NCBI RefSeq assembly: GCF_000002875.2
Contig: NC_009418.2
Span: forward strand, 1,166,273 to 1,230,272
From: Leishmania infantum JPCM5
Taxonomy: Eukaryota; Euglenozoa; Kinetoplastea; Trypanosomatida; Trypanosomatidae
Direction: 5' to 3'
DNA: 64,000 bases
The stretch's first letter is position 1; each line of letters starts with the position of its first letter. The notes beneath the pieces were generated by a model. It saw nothing but the letters and a program-made list of their open reading frames with translations. It was not told the origin of the DNA and made no database searches. Shown here in pieces: positions 12,101 to 22,632 of this stretch. The position numbers were made by a program, and so were the translations under genes.

Positions 12101-13030
12101 TCGGCGCAGGCGCTGGAGCGACCTGCGGCGGTGCGCGCGTTTATATCATCGATATGGTAGGCACAAGTGCCAACCTGGCTCGAGCGTGTCTCACCGGGCC
12201 GTGCCCACCTACTAGGGGGGGAGGGACCCTGAGGCGCCTCGAGTGGGGATGCGGGAGGTGGCAGCCGGCATGATGCGGGTGCGGCTGTGAGGCGACCTGC
12301 GCAGCGGGTGCTGGGTAGAGTGTGAGGCAGGGGCCGCACTCACACGGCGGAGTCGGTGCATTGCCCTAACGCGTGCCTGGTAGCGCGTGGCACAGAGAGA
12401 TGGACCTGTGGCGGGCCTGGCAGAGTGGAGTCTCACTCACGCTGTGGGGCAGAGAGTGCACGTCTTCAGGCAAGAACTTCGAGCTCACTCAAAATGGACG
12501 CACCGCTGCTTCTGCGTCGTTGTAATTTTCTGACCTCTCTGGGGGAGAATGAAATTTGCATTAAGCGCTCGCGGCTTCGGGGCAAAAGGGCCTCTGCCCT
12601 TTGCCCAGCGGCGGTGTTGACTGCCCCAGGCTTCACGGCGCGCATGGGTTGCATCATCGAAGCTTGCCGCGCTGAAGGAGAAGGTAGCGGCGGTACTGCG
12701 GCGAGGGGTGCGGAAAGCGAATGCGCAGTGCCTTCTTCATGATGGATCATCTTATCTGCGTAGCGCTTGTTGGCCTTGTATTCCTTTGCGAAACCTCCCT
12801 CTCTCACGTCTCCCATCATCTTTTTCTGCTTGCCCGCCATTATCTGGTTGTTTCACGTACATGACAGCAGACGCAAACACCACACAAAAGCTTCTTGAAA
12901 GGTTTGTGAACCCTGTCTGCGTGTGGATGCAGGAAAACGCAGTGTCTCACATTTGTGTGCTTGTGTGTGTGTGTGTCAGATCGACTAACCGCGGATGGTT
13001 TGTTCCCTCCTGTGGTCTCTTCGACCCGTG
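9122..13030. other. 3.9-kb gene-free spacer
   Basis: Contains repeat copy 3 and a GC-rich block at ~10100-11230 with fragmentary frames (see findings), possibly a decayed gene or retroposon. The remainder is T/C-rich. An antisense 124-codon frame lies at 12466-12840. Confidence 0.4.
11914..12460. repeat. ~545-bp interspersed repeat, copy 3 (probable SIDER-type retroposon)
   Basis: Copy 3. Its 5' edge is a little shorter (begins at the AGGAGGCACACC part) and it ends with GCAGAGAGTGCA. It lies 571 bp upstream of the 294-aa gene (13031). Confidence 0.7.
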
Positions 13031-13915
13031 ATGAGTTCCACAAAAGATCAGGGCCGGCGGCCGGTGATCGCGTCTTACCGGTGCGATGAGCATGTCTTTC
13101 CCGAGCTCCCCGCGACACATCCCTTGTCGGTGCGGCGGCGGGAGGTGCAACGCTTCCTGAAGGGTGACGGCACCCTTGGCCGCCGTGCGTGGAACCCTGC
13201 TACGAAGGACGAGCTGCATCCTTTTCCGCAGCCAGCCCTCAACAACACCACTACTTGCTACAACGGCGTCGACGTTGTTGCCACTCACTTCCCCGAGACA
13301 GTGAAGGGCACGGCATTTCTGAAGATGCAGGAGACAGTGTTGCCGGCGGTGTGGACGCACAACCGTGACCGGGCCTGCGCCTCTACAAAACGTCACACAT
13401 ATCGGTGTGAAGCGCTGGAGCGTCAGGAAGTTCCCCTTAGCTTTCTGGCCACTGTCATTCGCGACGACAACAACCCTGAAAAGAGGCGCCGTCAGGAGGG
13501 GTGGTGTGCGAGCACGACGCTGGAGGGGTTCCGCGGCAACCGCCACGCAGCTCCCGCCGCCGAGGGCGTGTTTGACGCTAAGGCCCACCGTGAGCTGAAC
13601 AAGATGCTAACGGCAAGGCTTAGCGGGGGATATGTGAAGCCGTACAACCGAGTAAAACACCTGAACTCATCGCTCGAAAAGCAGAAGGAGCTCCAGCAGA
13701 AGGCGGCTGCAGATAGCCTCATCAACCTCTACGCTTCCCAACCTGGTCCTGCAGCGTTCAAGATGAGCAACGCTGACGAGTGGTGGGACATTGATCCTGT
13801 TGCTGTGACAGGCGACATGAGGAAGCGCATAGACGAGATGAAGGCGAATCCATACAGCACAATCTTTCGTAGCACTACCTTCGCGACCACCCCACCCAGG
13901 TCATCGCGTGTATAA
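13031..13915 (+). CDS. Hypothetical protein, 294 aa
   Basis: The frame has two in-phase ATGs, 12995 and 13031. The inner one is preferred because MSSTKDQ begins a hydrophilic, codon-biased protein, whereas the upstream 12 residues read like untranslated DNA. No domain is recognised. The protein has no signal peptide or TM segment, is rich in charged residues, and has a short basic/Lys-Gln segment around 210-240 (LEKQKELQQKAAAD) likely to be helical. The C-terminus is Ser/Thr/Arg-rich. It sits between the third repeat copy and the calcyphosin-like gene. The coding call rests on the long frame and GC-rich third positions. A flagellar or cytoskeletal role would be a guess. Confidence 0.75.
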   Translation: MSSTKDQGRRPVIASYRCDEHVFPELPATHPLSVRRREVQRFLKGDGTLGRRAWNPATKDELHPFPQPALNNTTTCYNGVDVVATHFPETVKGTAFLKMQETVLPAVWTHNRDRACASTKRHTYRCEALERQEVPLSFLATVIRDDNNPEKRRRQEGWCASTTLEGFRGNRHAAPAAEGVFDAKAHRELNKMLTARLSGGYVKPYNRVKHLNSSLEKQKELQQKAAADSLINLYASQPGPAAFKMSNADEWWDIDPVAVTGDMRKRIDEMKANPYSTIFRSTTFATTPPRSSRV

Positions 13916-14629
13916 TAGTACAAACTCAACGTCTTCATGGCATGCGCCTGGTTCCTAACCGTTTCTCACACCTGTGCTTGCCACAGCACCAATGTGCGTG
14001 CATGCACGTGTGTGCGTATTCGTTTGCATGTTAACCTCTTGATGTACGTATGTATGCTCATCTCTTTTTCTTCCTGCGTGCGCGAGTGTACGTGCCGGAC
14101 GCCTCTTTCCTCCAAGGCGGCGCTTGCTCGAAGCACAAGCGTAAAAGAAGGACGAAACGAAACGAGAAAAACAAAAAGATGGGCACGCCTAAAAAGAAAT
14201 GGCCCCAAAGGGAGGTGAGTAGCCGAGGAGCTGTGCATCAAGGCAGCGGCTTCCGAACTGCTGCTTACGCCACTTGCGAATACCGCCGCTCATGCGCGTC
14301 TGGTTTGAGCACAACTGCGGTGTCTGCTGCTCTCCCACGCCTCATTACTGCCCTCATTGGCGCGCCTATAAGCGCAAAATCACACGCATCCCCTCACCCA
14401 CGGCGGTGTCTTGTCGGGTGTGTTATCTCGAGCTTGAGGGTTTGGGGCGGGTATAGTCAGGTGCGCTCAAAACCTTCGACGACATGTGCAAGGCTGCTTC
14501 TTTGTCGGTTACGGAGTCATTTAGGGCATTACACGCGGCGTCTGGCGTCTTTTTGTTATCCTGGTCTGCGCGGGTGCGAGTCCAGACATACACACGCATA
14601 CACACACACACACACAAAATTATCCTTCC
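13916..14629. other. Spacer
   Basis: Pyrimidine- and CA-rich spacer upstream of the calcyphosin-like gene. No gene seen. Confidence 0.4.
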
Positions 14630-15898
14630 ATGAATCGTGACCCGCAGAATGCGCTGCTGCTGGAGCAAACGGCGCAGAAGGTAAAGCGCCTACTTCTCCA
14701 GCGCAGCCCGTCCGCGGTGAACGGCATTCGAAGCTTTAGCCGGTCTCTCGGGATCGCCGACGACCTCGGCAGCACGCAGGTGACCGCAGAGGAGCTGCAG
14801 CGTGCGCTTCAAGAGAACAATGTTTCGCTAGAGGAGCACGAGATTCAAAACATCTTTACCGTGCTGGATCGCAATGGTAAAGGCACGATTGATCCCACAG
14901 ACTTCATTGCTGTCATGTGCAACAACCTCAGTCCGCTGCGCAGAGTGTGGCTGCAGCGTGTGTGGCGAATGTTTATCAAGGACCCGGACGATGGTTCGGT
15001 GCAGGTGTGCGAGCTGCAGCGGCAGTTCATAGCGGAGGGTCACCCAGCGGTCGTGCGCCACGAGACGACGGCAGCGGAGGTGCGCAAGGACTTTGAATCG
15101 GCTTTCAACGAAAGCACCAATCCAGATGGAAAGATAAGCGCTCAGGAGTTTGCGGAGTACTACGCTGGTGTCTCAGCCTCCTGCAGGAACGATGAATCCT
15201 TCGTGGCCCTACTCCGTGGTGTGTGGCCGCTGCCCGGCGTTTCGCGCGACTTCTCCATCTCCCTTGCGAAGGGCGAGGCACAGTACCAAGGTTCCTACCA
15301 CACAGAGCAGAGTTTAGCAGAAAAAAAGGCCGTCGCCAGCCGCGAGGCGGCGCGATCGGCGTTGATGAGCATGATTCGTTGTGATCACGCACCGGCCGTC
15401 CTTAGTAGTGGCGCGGCAGCACGAGCATTGTGCCTCTCTCTAGCGCAAGCAGACGAGGCGGGGTCGGGTTTCGTGAGTGAGGCTGTGTTTGTGGGTGCTC
15501 TGCGGACGCACCGTCTCTACGTGCCGAACACATCCGTTTTGGAATGCCTAGACACCAACGGGGATGGCTCTGTCGACATCAAGTACTACGAGGAACTGCT
15601 GCTGCCTTCGCTGTCTGCCGCACGTCTCATGCTACTGGCACGGCTGTGGTCGCGCTGCTTCGAGAACAAAGACGGGGCCTACCGCGTGCCAGTGCAAGAT
15701 CTGCACCGCAAATACCACGCCTCGAGCCCGGCAGACAAAGACGCCTTCCTTACCGCCTGGGATGTTCGAACGGCCGTGGGTGGCAAGGTTGAGCTGGAGG
15801 AGCTTGTTCAGTGGTACGTGCCGCAGAGTGCGGCGGTGCAGCGCGACAAAGATTTTGAGGAGCTCCTGCACCGGCAGTGGGGAAAGTACGACGAGTAG
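14630..15898 (+). CDS. Calcyphosin-like EF-hand protein, two modules
   Basis: A 422-aa protein made of two calcyphosin-type EF-hand modules (~30-200 and ~260-422). Loops visible: 80-91 (DRNGKGTIDPTD, near-canonical), ~118-129 (divergent), 162-173 (STNPDGKISAQE, position 1 Ser) and 308-319 (DTNGDGSVDIKY, canonical except the last position, where Glu is replaced by Tyr). Few loops therefore look fully competent for calcium. Calcyphosin-like proteins are calcium-sensor or structural proteins and several occur in cilia of other eukaryotes; that role is inferred here. A start at 14630 follows a CA-repeat stretch. The internal duplication is unusual, since the animal protein has a single four-EF module. 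No TM segment or acylation site (no Gly at position 2) is seen. Confidence 0.85.
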   Translation: MNRDPQNALLLEQTAQKVKRLLLQRSPSAVNGIRSFSRSLGIADDLGSTQVTAEELQRALQENNVSLEEHEIQNIFTVLDRNGKGTIDPTDFIAVMCNNLSPLRRVWLQRVWRMFIKDPDDGSVQVCELQRQFIAEGHPAVVRHETTAAEVRKDFESAFNESTNPDGKISAQEFAEYYAGVSASCRNDESFVALLRGVWPLPGVSRDFSISLAKGEAQYQGSYHTEQSLAEKKAVASREAARSALMSMIRCDHAPAVLSSGAAARALCLSLAQADEAGSGFVSEAVFVGALRTHRLYVPNTSVLECLDTNGDGSVDIKYYEELLLPSLSAARLMLLARLWSRCFENKDGAYRVPVQDLHRKYHASSPADKDAFLTAWDVRTAVGGKVELEELVQWYVPQSAAVQRDKDFEELLHRQWGKYDE

Positions 15899-16715
15899 GA
15901 GACGTGCGCGCTGTGTGCAAGGTGGGTCGCATGTGGCATTTGTAGGCGCGTTTTGCTTCGCGCCGTCGTTGCTGCAGTTGTTGTTGCCTCGTATGTAAAG
16001 CACGAAGTGGCCGCACTCCGCTTGCAACCGACTCTACTCTTCCTCGTGCTTACACCATCGCTGCTTTCTGCGCGCCATGCCGTGCGCAGTTGTGGATGCG
16101 TTCTTTTATCCTTTTTTTTTGTTTCGTCTGTGATTGATCTCATGTACAGTTTCCGTCATAGGTCGCGCGCGGCGATGAGGGAGGGGGAAAAGTGCCAAAG
16201 GAGGAGAGACAAGGTGCGTTTGCTGCGCATGACGGACACGCCAGTGGCCCTTCCTCTGTGCCTCGTGCTTGTGCTCTTCTCCATCCTGTGCGTGAGTGAA
16301 TTTATCCTTCCTTAGAGAGCATATGCCCCATCTCAGCTGGTTAATCGAAGACGCAGTGCTCTTGGTCTTTTAGACGCGGAGGAAGTCCTGCGGTGCCCTC
16401 CCCCTCCTTTCAGCCTAACTGCCAGCACACCCGCCATATGGAGGTGCGTGCGGCCCCAGTCCACATTGACGATTCGGGGAAAGAGAGCTTCAGTAGCCTT
16501 GCGGCGAAGTGTGCGCACCTTCCACACTACCGCCCGCATTCTCTTTTAACCTGGCTTTTCCCTCTGTCTGTCTAATCGACGTGACTGTTTGCCGCATCCC
16601 GCCAGTGCCACCCGCCCCTCCCCCACACACAACCTCCCTCTTCCTCAACATTTAACAGCCCGGCGGCCGCACGACAGCATCCACGCTGTTCTGGTTCAAA
16701 CGTCGTTGTGTAGTC
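15899..16715. other. Spacer
   Basis: Untranslated-type DNA with T/C tracts. No gene seen. Confidence 0.4.
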
Positions 16716-17408
16716 ATGCTGAACATCATCATGGAGGGGCTCACTCAGCCCCTGCAGATTTCCTCCAACGGTGCTTACTCCCTCGGTCTCCTGCTTGCCC
16801 TCTCAACGGGACCACTTCCGCTGGCTAGTGAGCACATCATCGGCGCGTACCTTGCTCTGCAGCTCATGTGGTGGCTACTGCTGTGTATTCGTGCAGCACG
16901 CGCGGCCGGGTCGCAGTCGGCGCGTCGAGAGCTCAAAGAGAGGGCGAAGGAGGCATATCTCAAGTGGATGGACGGATTGCGCTTCAGTGTCGCCGAGCTT
17001 ATTTGCCACCATCTCCTGCACTTCGAGTTTGGCGCACAAGTCTGCATGTTCTACTGTGGCACCGGTGCGCTGCGCACGGTGGCGAGACCGTTACTTTACG
17101 TGATACTTCGCCTGAGCGCTGGATCGGAGTGGGCCACCCGTTTAACCGGGTACAACCCTGCCTACCTTCTGGAATCCGTAGGCTGCGGCAACAGGACGGA
17201 GTTTGCAAGTGGTCCTGCGTGGAAGCAGCACGGGCATGCTAGTGGTGCGGGTGTCGAGGCGACATCGGCGCAGGTGCGGGTGTCGAGCCTGGCGCCGACG
17301 AAGCACTCAGATAGCGCGAAGAATAACAACAACCGCTGCACAGTGTTGGACGAGGGGCCGCACTTTAACCGCACCTCCCGTGGGTGCATGCTGAAGTACA
17401 CTGAGTGA
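16716..17408 (+). CDS. Hypothetical membrane protein, 230 aa
   Basis: The protein has hydrophobic stretches at ~20-36, ~41-58 (IIGAYLALQLMWWLLLCI) and a weaker one at ~108-132. A basic Arg/Ala/Lys helix (~60-85) lies between them and a polar, low-complexity Ser/Asn/Ala-rich tail follows from ~170. The N-terminal half looks like the real folded part. I do not recognise the family; similar layouts occur in mitochondrial inner-membrane and ER proteins. The start ATG follows a C/T-rich leader. GC-rich third positions and the absence of competing long frames support coding. Confidence 0.7.
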   Translation: MLNIIMEGLTQPLQISSNGAYSLGLLLALSTGPLPLASEHIIGAYLALQLMWWLLLCIRAARAAGSQSARRELKERAKEAYLKWMDGLRFSVAELICHHLLHFEFGAQVCMFYCGTGALRTVARPLLYVILRLSAGSEWATRLTGYNPAYLLESVGCGNRTEFASGPAWKQHGHASGAGVEATSAQVRVSSLAPTKHSDSAKNNNNRCTVLDEGPHFNRTSRGCMLKYTE

Positions 17409-18197
17409 CTGACTCAGCCCCGCACACAAGCTGACACGCGTATGCACAAAGGGCGATGCACTTGGATGCGCACGAGTGGTTGCGGCTTGCTGTTGTGGTA
17501 TTGCACGTTTGGGGCAAGGTCGTGCTCGCTATGCCCACGTGTAAGATTGGCCATCGTAAGGTGGAGGATCTTTCTGATTCCAGGAACCGGCTCACGAGCG
17601 TGACGCACGTAGACGTCGCGCTTCCACATGCAGACGTGTACGCGTGTCATCGTGCAAGATAGCTGGCGATGCCCGCCTCGCACGGCGTCGCTGACAACGA
17701 GAGACAAAACACCGAGCTCGCTGTCCCTAGAGACACTAGCACGGCTGCGCGCCGTCTCTCACACCTCGTGCTGTGGGCGCGATTGTGTCCCACTTGCATG
17801 CGTGGGCCCTCGCCTTGTCGAGGAGCTGTTTTTCTTTTTTTTTTGCAGTGCACGGTGGCGCACGTGTCCGGCTCAACTACCGGGGTGCGCGAAACAGCAT
17901 GAGCCATTCACGCTGAAGGGAACGAGCACAAAAAGGCACACACACGCGCACACGCGTGTGGTCGGCATGGCCAAAAAACAGACGGAAAGCTACGGCTAAG
18001 CCTGTCATACGGTCCTGTGAGCGCCAGGCTCTTCGTCATCTCCTCCCCACTCATCTCAACCTTTCTTTCCTGTAATTCTGCGATTTGCGTTACTATTTGG
18101 CGACCATTACTGCAGCTGGTGCACCCGCACACAAGGCTGCAAGCTGCGCGGCTGTCTCTTTCGCACAGCCACACCCTTACGCCGCACACTTTGGCCG
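17409..18197. other. Spacer
   Basis: No supported gene. A T tract near 17829-17846 is a candidate trans-splicing signal for the downstream gene. Confidence 0.35.
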
Positions 18198-18746
18198 ATG
18201 CATAGCGAAGTGGAGCGATTGTCGCTAGTCGACCAGCAGTTTCCAGAGGGCGCCGATGTCGAAGAGGATCATCGCGTGCGACACAGTGAGTGCGTAAGCA
18301 TGAATGTGGTCTCCCTGCACGACATGCTGCGGCAGTTGGGCTGTGCGGGCGAGAGCAGCGGCTTCACATCCTTTTCTGCGTCTTGCCTGCCACCTGAGAT
18401 GGTGGACGCACTACTGCACTACCTGGTGAGGTTGCAGGAAGACGTTCGTCAACTTGATGCCCGAGCGCAACTTCTTGACGAGCAACGCGCGCGCGACACA
18501 CGAAAAGCGGAGCTGCTCAACGAGCGAACAGAGAGGCTGAAGGATGCAGTGGCCAACATGTCTGCAAAAAGCTCGGCCGAAATGAAGGAGTTCCGAGATT
18601 ACTTGCAGCAGAATGCGAGCGCCAATAAGCAGCGCCAACGCGAGCTTGTGGACTTGACTCGCAAGCGCGAGAAGCTGGAGTTGGAGGTGAAGCGTACTAG
18701 AATGGAGATGGATCGCCTACGCAAGATAGCGAAGCGGGTGCGGTGA
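18198..18746 (+). CDS. Coiled-coil protein, ADIP/SSX2IP-like
   Basis: A 182-aa protein. Residues ~38-75 form a short globular part (SLHDMLRQLGCAG ... PPEMVDALLHYL) followed by an almost continuous heptad-rich coiled coil from ~76 to the end, with alternating Leu and Arg/Glu/Lys. The order 'short helical module with LxxLG, then a long coil with KLExExKRxRxExDRLRK' is like the Afadin- and alpha-actinin-binding (ADIP, SSX2IP/Msd1) family, whose animal members sit at centriolar satellites and basal bodies. That assignment is tentative. There is no TM segment or signal peptide. The neighbour downstream is the NDK7 homologue. Confidence 0.7.
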   Translation: MHSEVERLSLVDQQFPEGADVEEDHRVRHSECVSMNVVSLHDMLRQLGCAGESSGFTSFSASCLPPEMVDALLHYLVRLQEDVRQLDARAQLLDEQRARDTRKAELLNERTERLKDAVANMSAKSSAEMKEFRDYLQQNASANKQRQRELVDLTRKREKLELEVKRTRMEMDRLRKIAKRVR

Positions 18747-19814
18747 AGATGCCAGAGAGAGAGAGTTAGAAGGCGACGCCGTGAAGTCTAGATAGAGGTG
18801 CGCGCGTTGAGGCGTCTCTTGCGCTCTTCCGGTGCCCTAAAGCACTTCCGTGTACTCTTCGGCTTGAACACTTTCTCCCTCTCCCTCTTTTTACTGGTCG
18901 GACCGGTGTAGGCGACTATGCGTTTTTTTTTACCTACCTCTTCGTTCTTATCGTGGTTGAGCGGTGCTTGTTGCTTATCTCTTCCACAAACGCATCTTAA
19001 ACCGTCTTCATGGGGTGCTGAAGGGAAGTGCGTGAGATATAGGGCATCGCGCGTCGGAAGGGCTGTTCTCAGCTGTTGTTCTTTTATATTGAGAACAGGC
19101 ACCCCTGTGATGAACGACGCCGCCTCGTCGCGTTTTACCGCGCACCCATGACGCAGGCTGGAGGCATAGATGCGTGAAAGCCTCATCTCTTGGCACTGTG
19201 AAGTCGTGAGGTAGAGCAGATACATTAGATTTCTCGCGTGTGTTTTTCCTTTTATTCACCTCGTGTAGATGCACATCTCCCTCGCTCACGGAGGGCACTC
19301 GCTCACCGACCCACCTAGGAATGAACTCCACACCAACTTAGCGTTATGCCGCGCAGGCGAACGTCTCCCACAACGCAATGGTGGTGGTGGTGGCGCCGAC
19401 GATCGCCGCCACGAAATGTACCCCGGCCTCTCTCTCTCGGCACTTTGGGCATGCTTTGCCCCACCTATCTGAAAGAAAGCGAAAACTGCTCACGGGTGCT
19501 GCCAGATCGAAGGATGGCCTCGTTCTTCCAGCGACGGATTCGAATGGCCGCGCTGGAAACGTTTGCTGCGTTTCATGAAAGCCCTAGAAACTCGGTATCA
19601 CGTGTTGCTGCTTTTTTTTTCCTGCTATCCTCGCGTCAACGCCTCGCCGTCCACGCTGCACTGGACTCCGAAAAAAATGTTAAAAGTGTCGATGCGCATT
19701 TGAGTGGGTGCAGCCATTGAGCACGTCAGCACGGACAGAAACACGAACGCGTGCATCAGAGCGAGAAGCCACGTCTCTAGGTCTCTGTCTCTCTCTCTCT
19801 TTTCGGACCTCAAC
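18747..19814. other. Spacer
   Basis: No supported gene. The 145-codon antisense frame here is Lys/Arg-rich because it reads the complement of T/C tracts. Confidence 0.4.
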
Positions 19815-20846
19815 ATGGCCACTTCTACCTTAGACCCTCGCATGGCTTTCCATGCCCAGCAGCAGGATCCTGGTGCGCCACAGCCGCGACAGCTGATCCT
19901 ACGCTACTTTTACGAGAGCGGTACAGTGGAGCTGATGGAGGTGCCGAGCGGTCGACTGTACTTGAAGCGCACCGCCGTCGGCATACCTGCCTCTGCCTTC
20001 ACCGTTGGCTCGACGGTGATGCTGTTCGGCAAGGCGACAACCATCACAGCGTTCGCGGACGAGGTGACGCGGCAACTGTGCGCCCAGTGCAGCGAGTCGA
20101 CGGCCGTGCTGATTGCCGAGGAGGCGTTCCCGTTTCTCGGGCGCTACCTGGCGATGCTAACGGAGGAGTGCTGCTTCACTATCACGGATGTGGAGATGGT
20201 CTGGGTGCAGGCGGAGACGGTTTCTGCTTTTGATTTACCAGAGCAGCTGGCGAACACACGCATGGTCGTGGTTCTGTGCACTCGGAAGAAGGCGGTGGAG
20301 AAGGGCTTCGCCTTTGTGGAGCGAGCCACCGGCACCTGCACCGCCAAAGACGCGGAACAAGCCGCGTTGTGGGGCCAGCTGGGCCAGCTTGCGAAAGCCA
20401 AGCCTTTGGCCGTACTTAACGAGGCAAACAGCTCGGTTGTGGTGCTGAAGCCTCACCTGGTCAGCGCTGGACGGGGCGGAAGTGCTTTCCAGCAACTGCT
20501 AGACGTAGGACTGGAGCCCACCGCACTCACAACAGTGACCATGACCAGCGCGGCTGCTCGGGAGTTCATGGAGCCGTACCGCGGCGTACTACCCGACCTG
20601 GAAGGCACGGCTAGCAGCTTCGTAGGCACGAACTGGGTACTGCAGCTCGCCTCACTGGACGAGACGGTGGATGTAGTGGACACTGTGCGGAACATCTGCG
20701 GCCCCTACGACACGGTCGTCGCCAAGAAGCTCTACCCAAAGTCGATTCGGGCGTGCTACGGGGACAGCGAGACCGAGAACGCGGTGCACTGCTGCGATCT
20801 ACCCGGTGACGGGCCCATCTACACAAAATTTTTTTTCCAAGGGTGA
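19815..20846 (+). CDS. NDK7: NDK7-like protein: DM10 domain plus two nucleoside diphosphate kinase domains
   Basis: A 343-aa protein. ATG 19815 is preferred to the upstream in-frame ATG 19704, which adds a Ser/Leu-repeat stretch encoded by a pyrimidine tract. The N-terminus is a DM10 domain (~25-88, including YLKRT). It is followed by a shortened NDK domain (~95-205) without an active-site His and a second NDK domain (~206-343) beginning VVVLKPH and ending NAVHCCDLPGDG, where His325 occupies the phosphohistidine position. This domain order is diagnostic of NME7/NDK7. Known members are axonemal doublet-microtubule inner proteins and gamma-tubulin-complex activators. A flagellar role is therefore likely. 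Because the T/C tract ends only ~10 nt before the ATG with no AG between, ATG 19842 (residue 10) is an alternative start. Confidence 0.9.
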   Translation: MATSTLDPRMAFHAQQQDPGAPQPRQLILRYFYESGTVELMEVPSGRLYLKRTAVGIPASAFTVGSTVMLFGKATTITAFADEVTRQLCAQCSESTAVLIAEEAFPFLGRYLAMLTEECCFTITDVEMVWVQAETVSAFDLPEQLANTRMVVVLCTRKKAVEKGFAFVERATGTCTAKDAEQAALWGQLGQLAKAKPLAVLNEANSSVVVLKPHLVSAGRGGSAFQQLLDVGLEPTALTTVTMTSAAAREFMEPYRGVLPDLEGTASSFVGTNWVLQLASLDETVDVVDTVRNICGPYDTVVAKKLYPKSIRACYGDSETENAVHCCDLPGDGPIYTKFFFQG

Positions 20847-22632
20847 CATGCGAAGCGAGGCGGCCGTGCACGGCCTCTTTTTGTGTGCGCACGTGCGTCC
20901 CTCAGTGATTTGTGGTGCCCCTCTCGCTCGGCCGTTGTCCTCCTGAGCTGTCTTGGCTCTTCTGTGTCCTTGTGTGATTGTGCGCTCTCTAACGAGGCAA
21001 ACGGGAAGCGGGCAGGACAGCGGTTCATGACGCTTCCTTTTTTTTTTTGCTGTTTCGCTTCCTCCCGTCTCTCTTTTCGATGTAAACGACCTCGTGGGCC
21101 GCGAGCAGGGCAGAAGGAGGGGGAGATTCCAGGAGTTGAGTCTAACAGGGACCAAGAAGAAGGCAAAAGGAGATCTGAAAATCCCGCGTGCACCTCCCCT
21201 TGTGGATGGGGATGCCTTCTCATCGGATCACTACTCGGTCGTCGCATGCGTCTCGCGTGTTTCGTCCTCTTGAGAGTCTCCGTCTGGGTCTGCACGCGAT
21301 GAAGCCCATAGCTTCTTGTTTTATCCCTTTTCGTCTCCGTACCACCGATGTACGCGTTTCGGGCCCCGCAGGAATTCAAGAACGCGGCACATGAAAAAGG
21401 GAAGAAAATGTGGAAGCGAATCCAGAAGAGAAGACTCAGCTCTCTCTCTCTACATCTGAAGCAGCGCCCTCTGAGGGCATGGCCCCCCCCCTCCCCAACA
21501 GACAGGAAACGGGTGTGAACGAAAAGGCAGTGGCGGGCAGCCACCACGTCTCGCACCACCTTCTTTACCTTTGTGCGCGTGTATGTGTCTGCGTGGCATG
21601 GCGGCGCTTTTTCTTCCCGCTGCAGGAGGATAACGCCGCTCACCTTCCCCGCCTCTTCCGGCGGCCACGTAGCTCCTTTGTGGATTTGGCCGGCCTTTCC
21701 CGTTCTTCCACCGCCGGCTATGTAAAGCACGCATGTGTGTGTGTGTGCGTTTCTGCAAAGCACTTGCTCGGCTGCTTTCCGTCAGCCCTTGTGCCTCATG
21801 GAAATGCCCTGCAGCTGACGCATCTCTCACCTCCCCCTTCTATCCACGTGCGATCATCACGCTTCTGTTTTCCTCATCACACCCGTAAACACTCCGGGGC
21901 AATTTTTTTCCGTTGCACTCTCTGAAGAGCAAAACAAGGGAGCACCGAGAGGACTATAGATTGTGCGCAGCCTGGCCAGTAGAGGGAGTTGCCTGTGAGT
22001 CGATCACCTCTGACACTGTTTTTATCCCCACAGGAAAGAGGGCAATAACGATTGTGTCGGGTTGCAACGCGGCTTTTATTTTCACGGGATTTTCGGTCTC
22101 GGTTTTGCGCGCGTATTGCTCTCTCTCTTTCTCTGTTTGTGCTTCGGCTGTTTGTTTGGTGCCCGCTTCTGTGAGTCGTTGCCTTTCCCGCCCACCACCT
22201 CCTACCCCTTTCCTCCGTCCCCGGGTGTTCACATTCGTGGCGTCTGCTCGTCGCTGCTTGACTCAGCATCCTTCTGTCATGCGTTTGCGACCTGCGGGTG
22301 CTCTGCCACTGTTCTCAGCGTTCTCTTTTTTGGTGTATATCGCGTTCTCGAGTTCCGCCTCGTTTCCTGCGGCACGGTCGCCAAGGGCCTGCGCATGTCT
22401 GTTGGGCCCATAGTCCTCGTAAACACAGTGACTCTGACAAGTCGCTTACTCAAGCACGCACCAGCATTTTTGAGCTTCAATCACGTCTTTCGGCTACTTT
22501 TTCCTTTTAGTGTGTAGTTTGGCTTGAAGGTGTCTGCATCATTTTTCTCTCTCGGAGACTCGCTCCCAAGCACGCGCCAACCAGTCAGTGGCAGAGATCC
22601 TAGTGGAAGTAGTGCCACCCACCTGTACAGCG
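20847..22632. other. 1.8-kb spacer
   Basis: No supported gene. The long antisense frame (20819-21763) has no recognisable domain. Confidence 0.4.

Noticed and set aside
18788..19225. 145-codon antisense frame
   Set aside because: Basic composition follows from pyrimidine tracts on the other strand; no domain.
20819..21763. 314-codon antisense frame
   Set aside because: Overlaps the 3' end of the NDK7 gene and consists largely of Arg/Lys-rich complement of T/C DNA.
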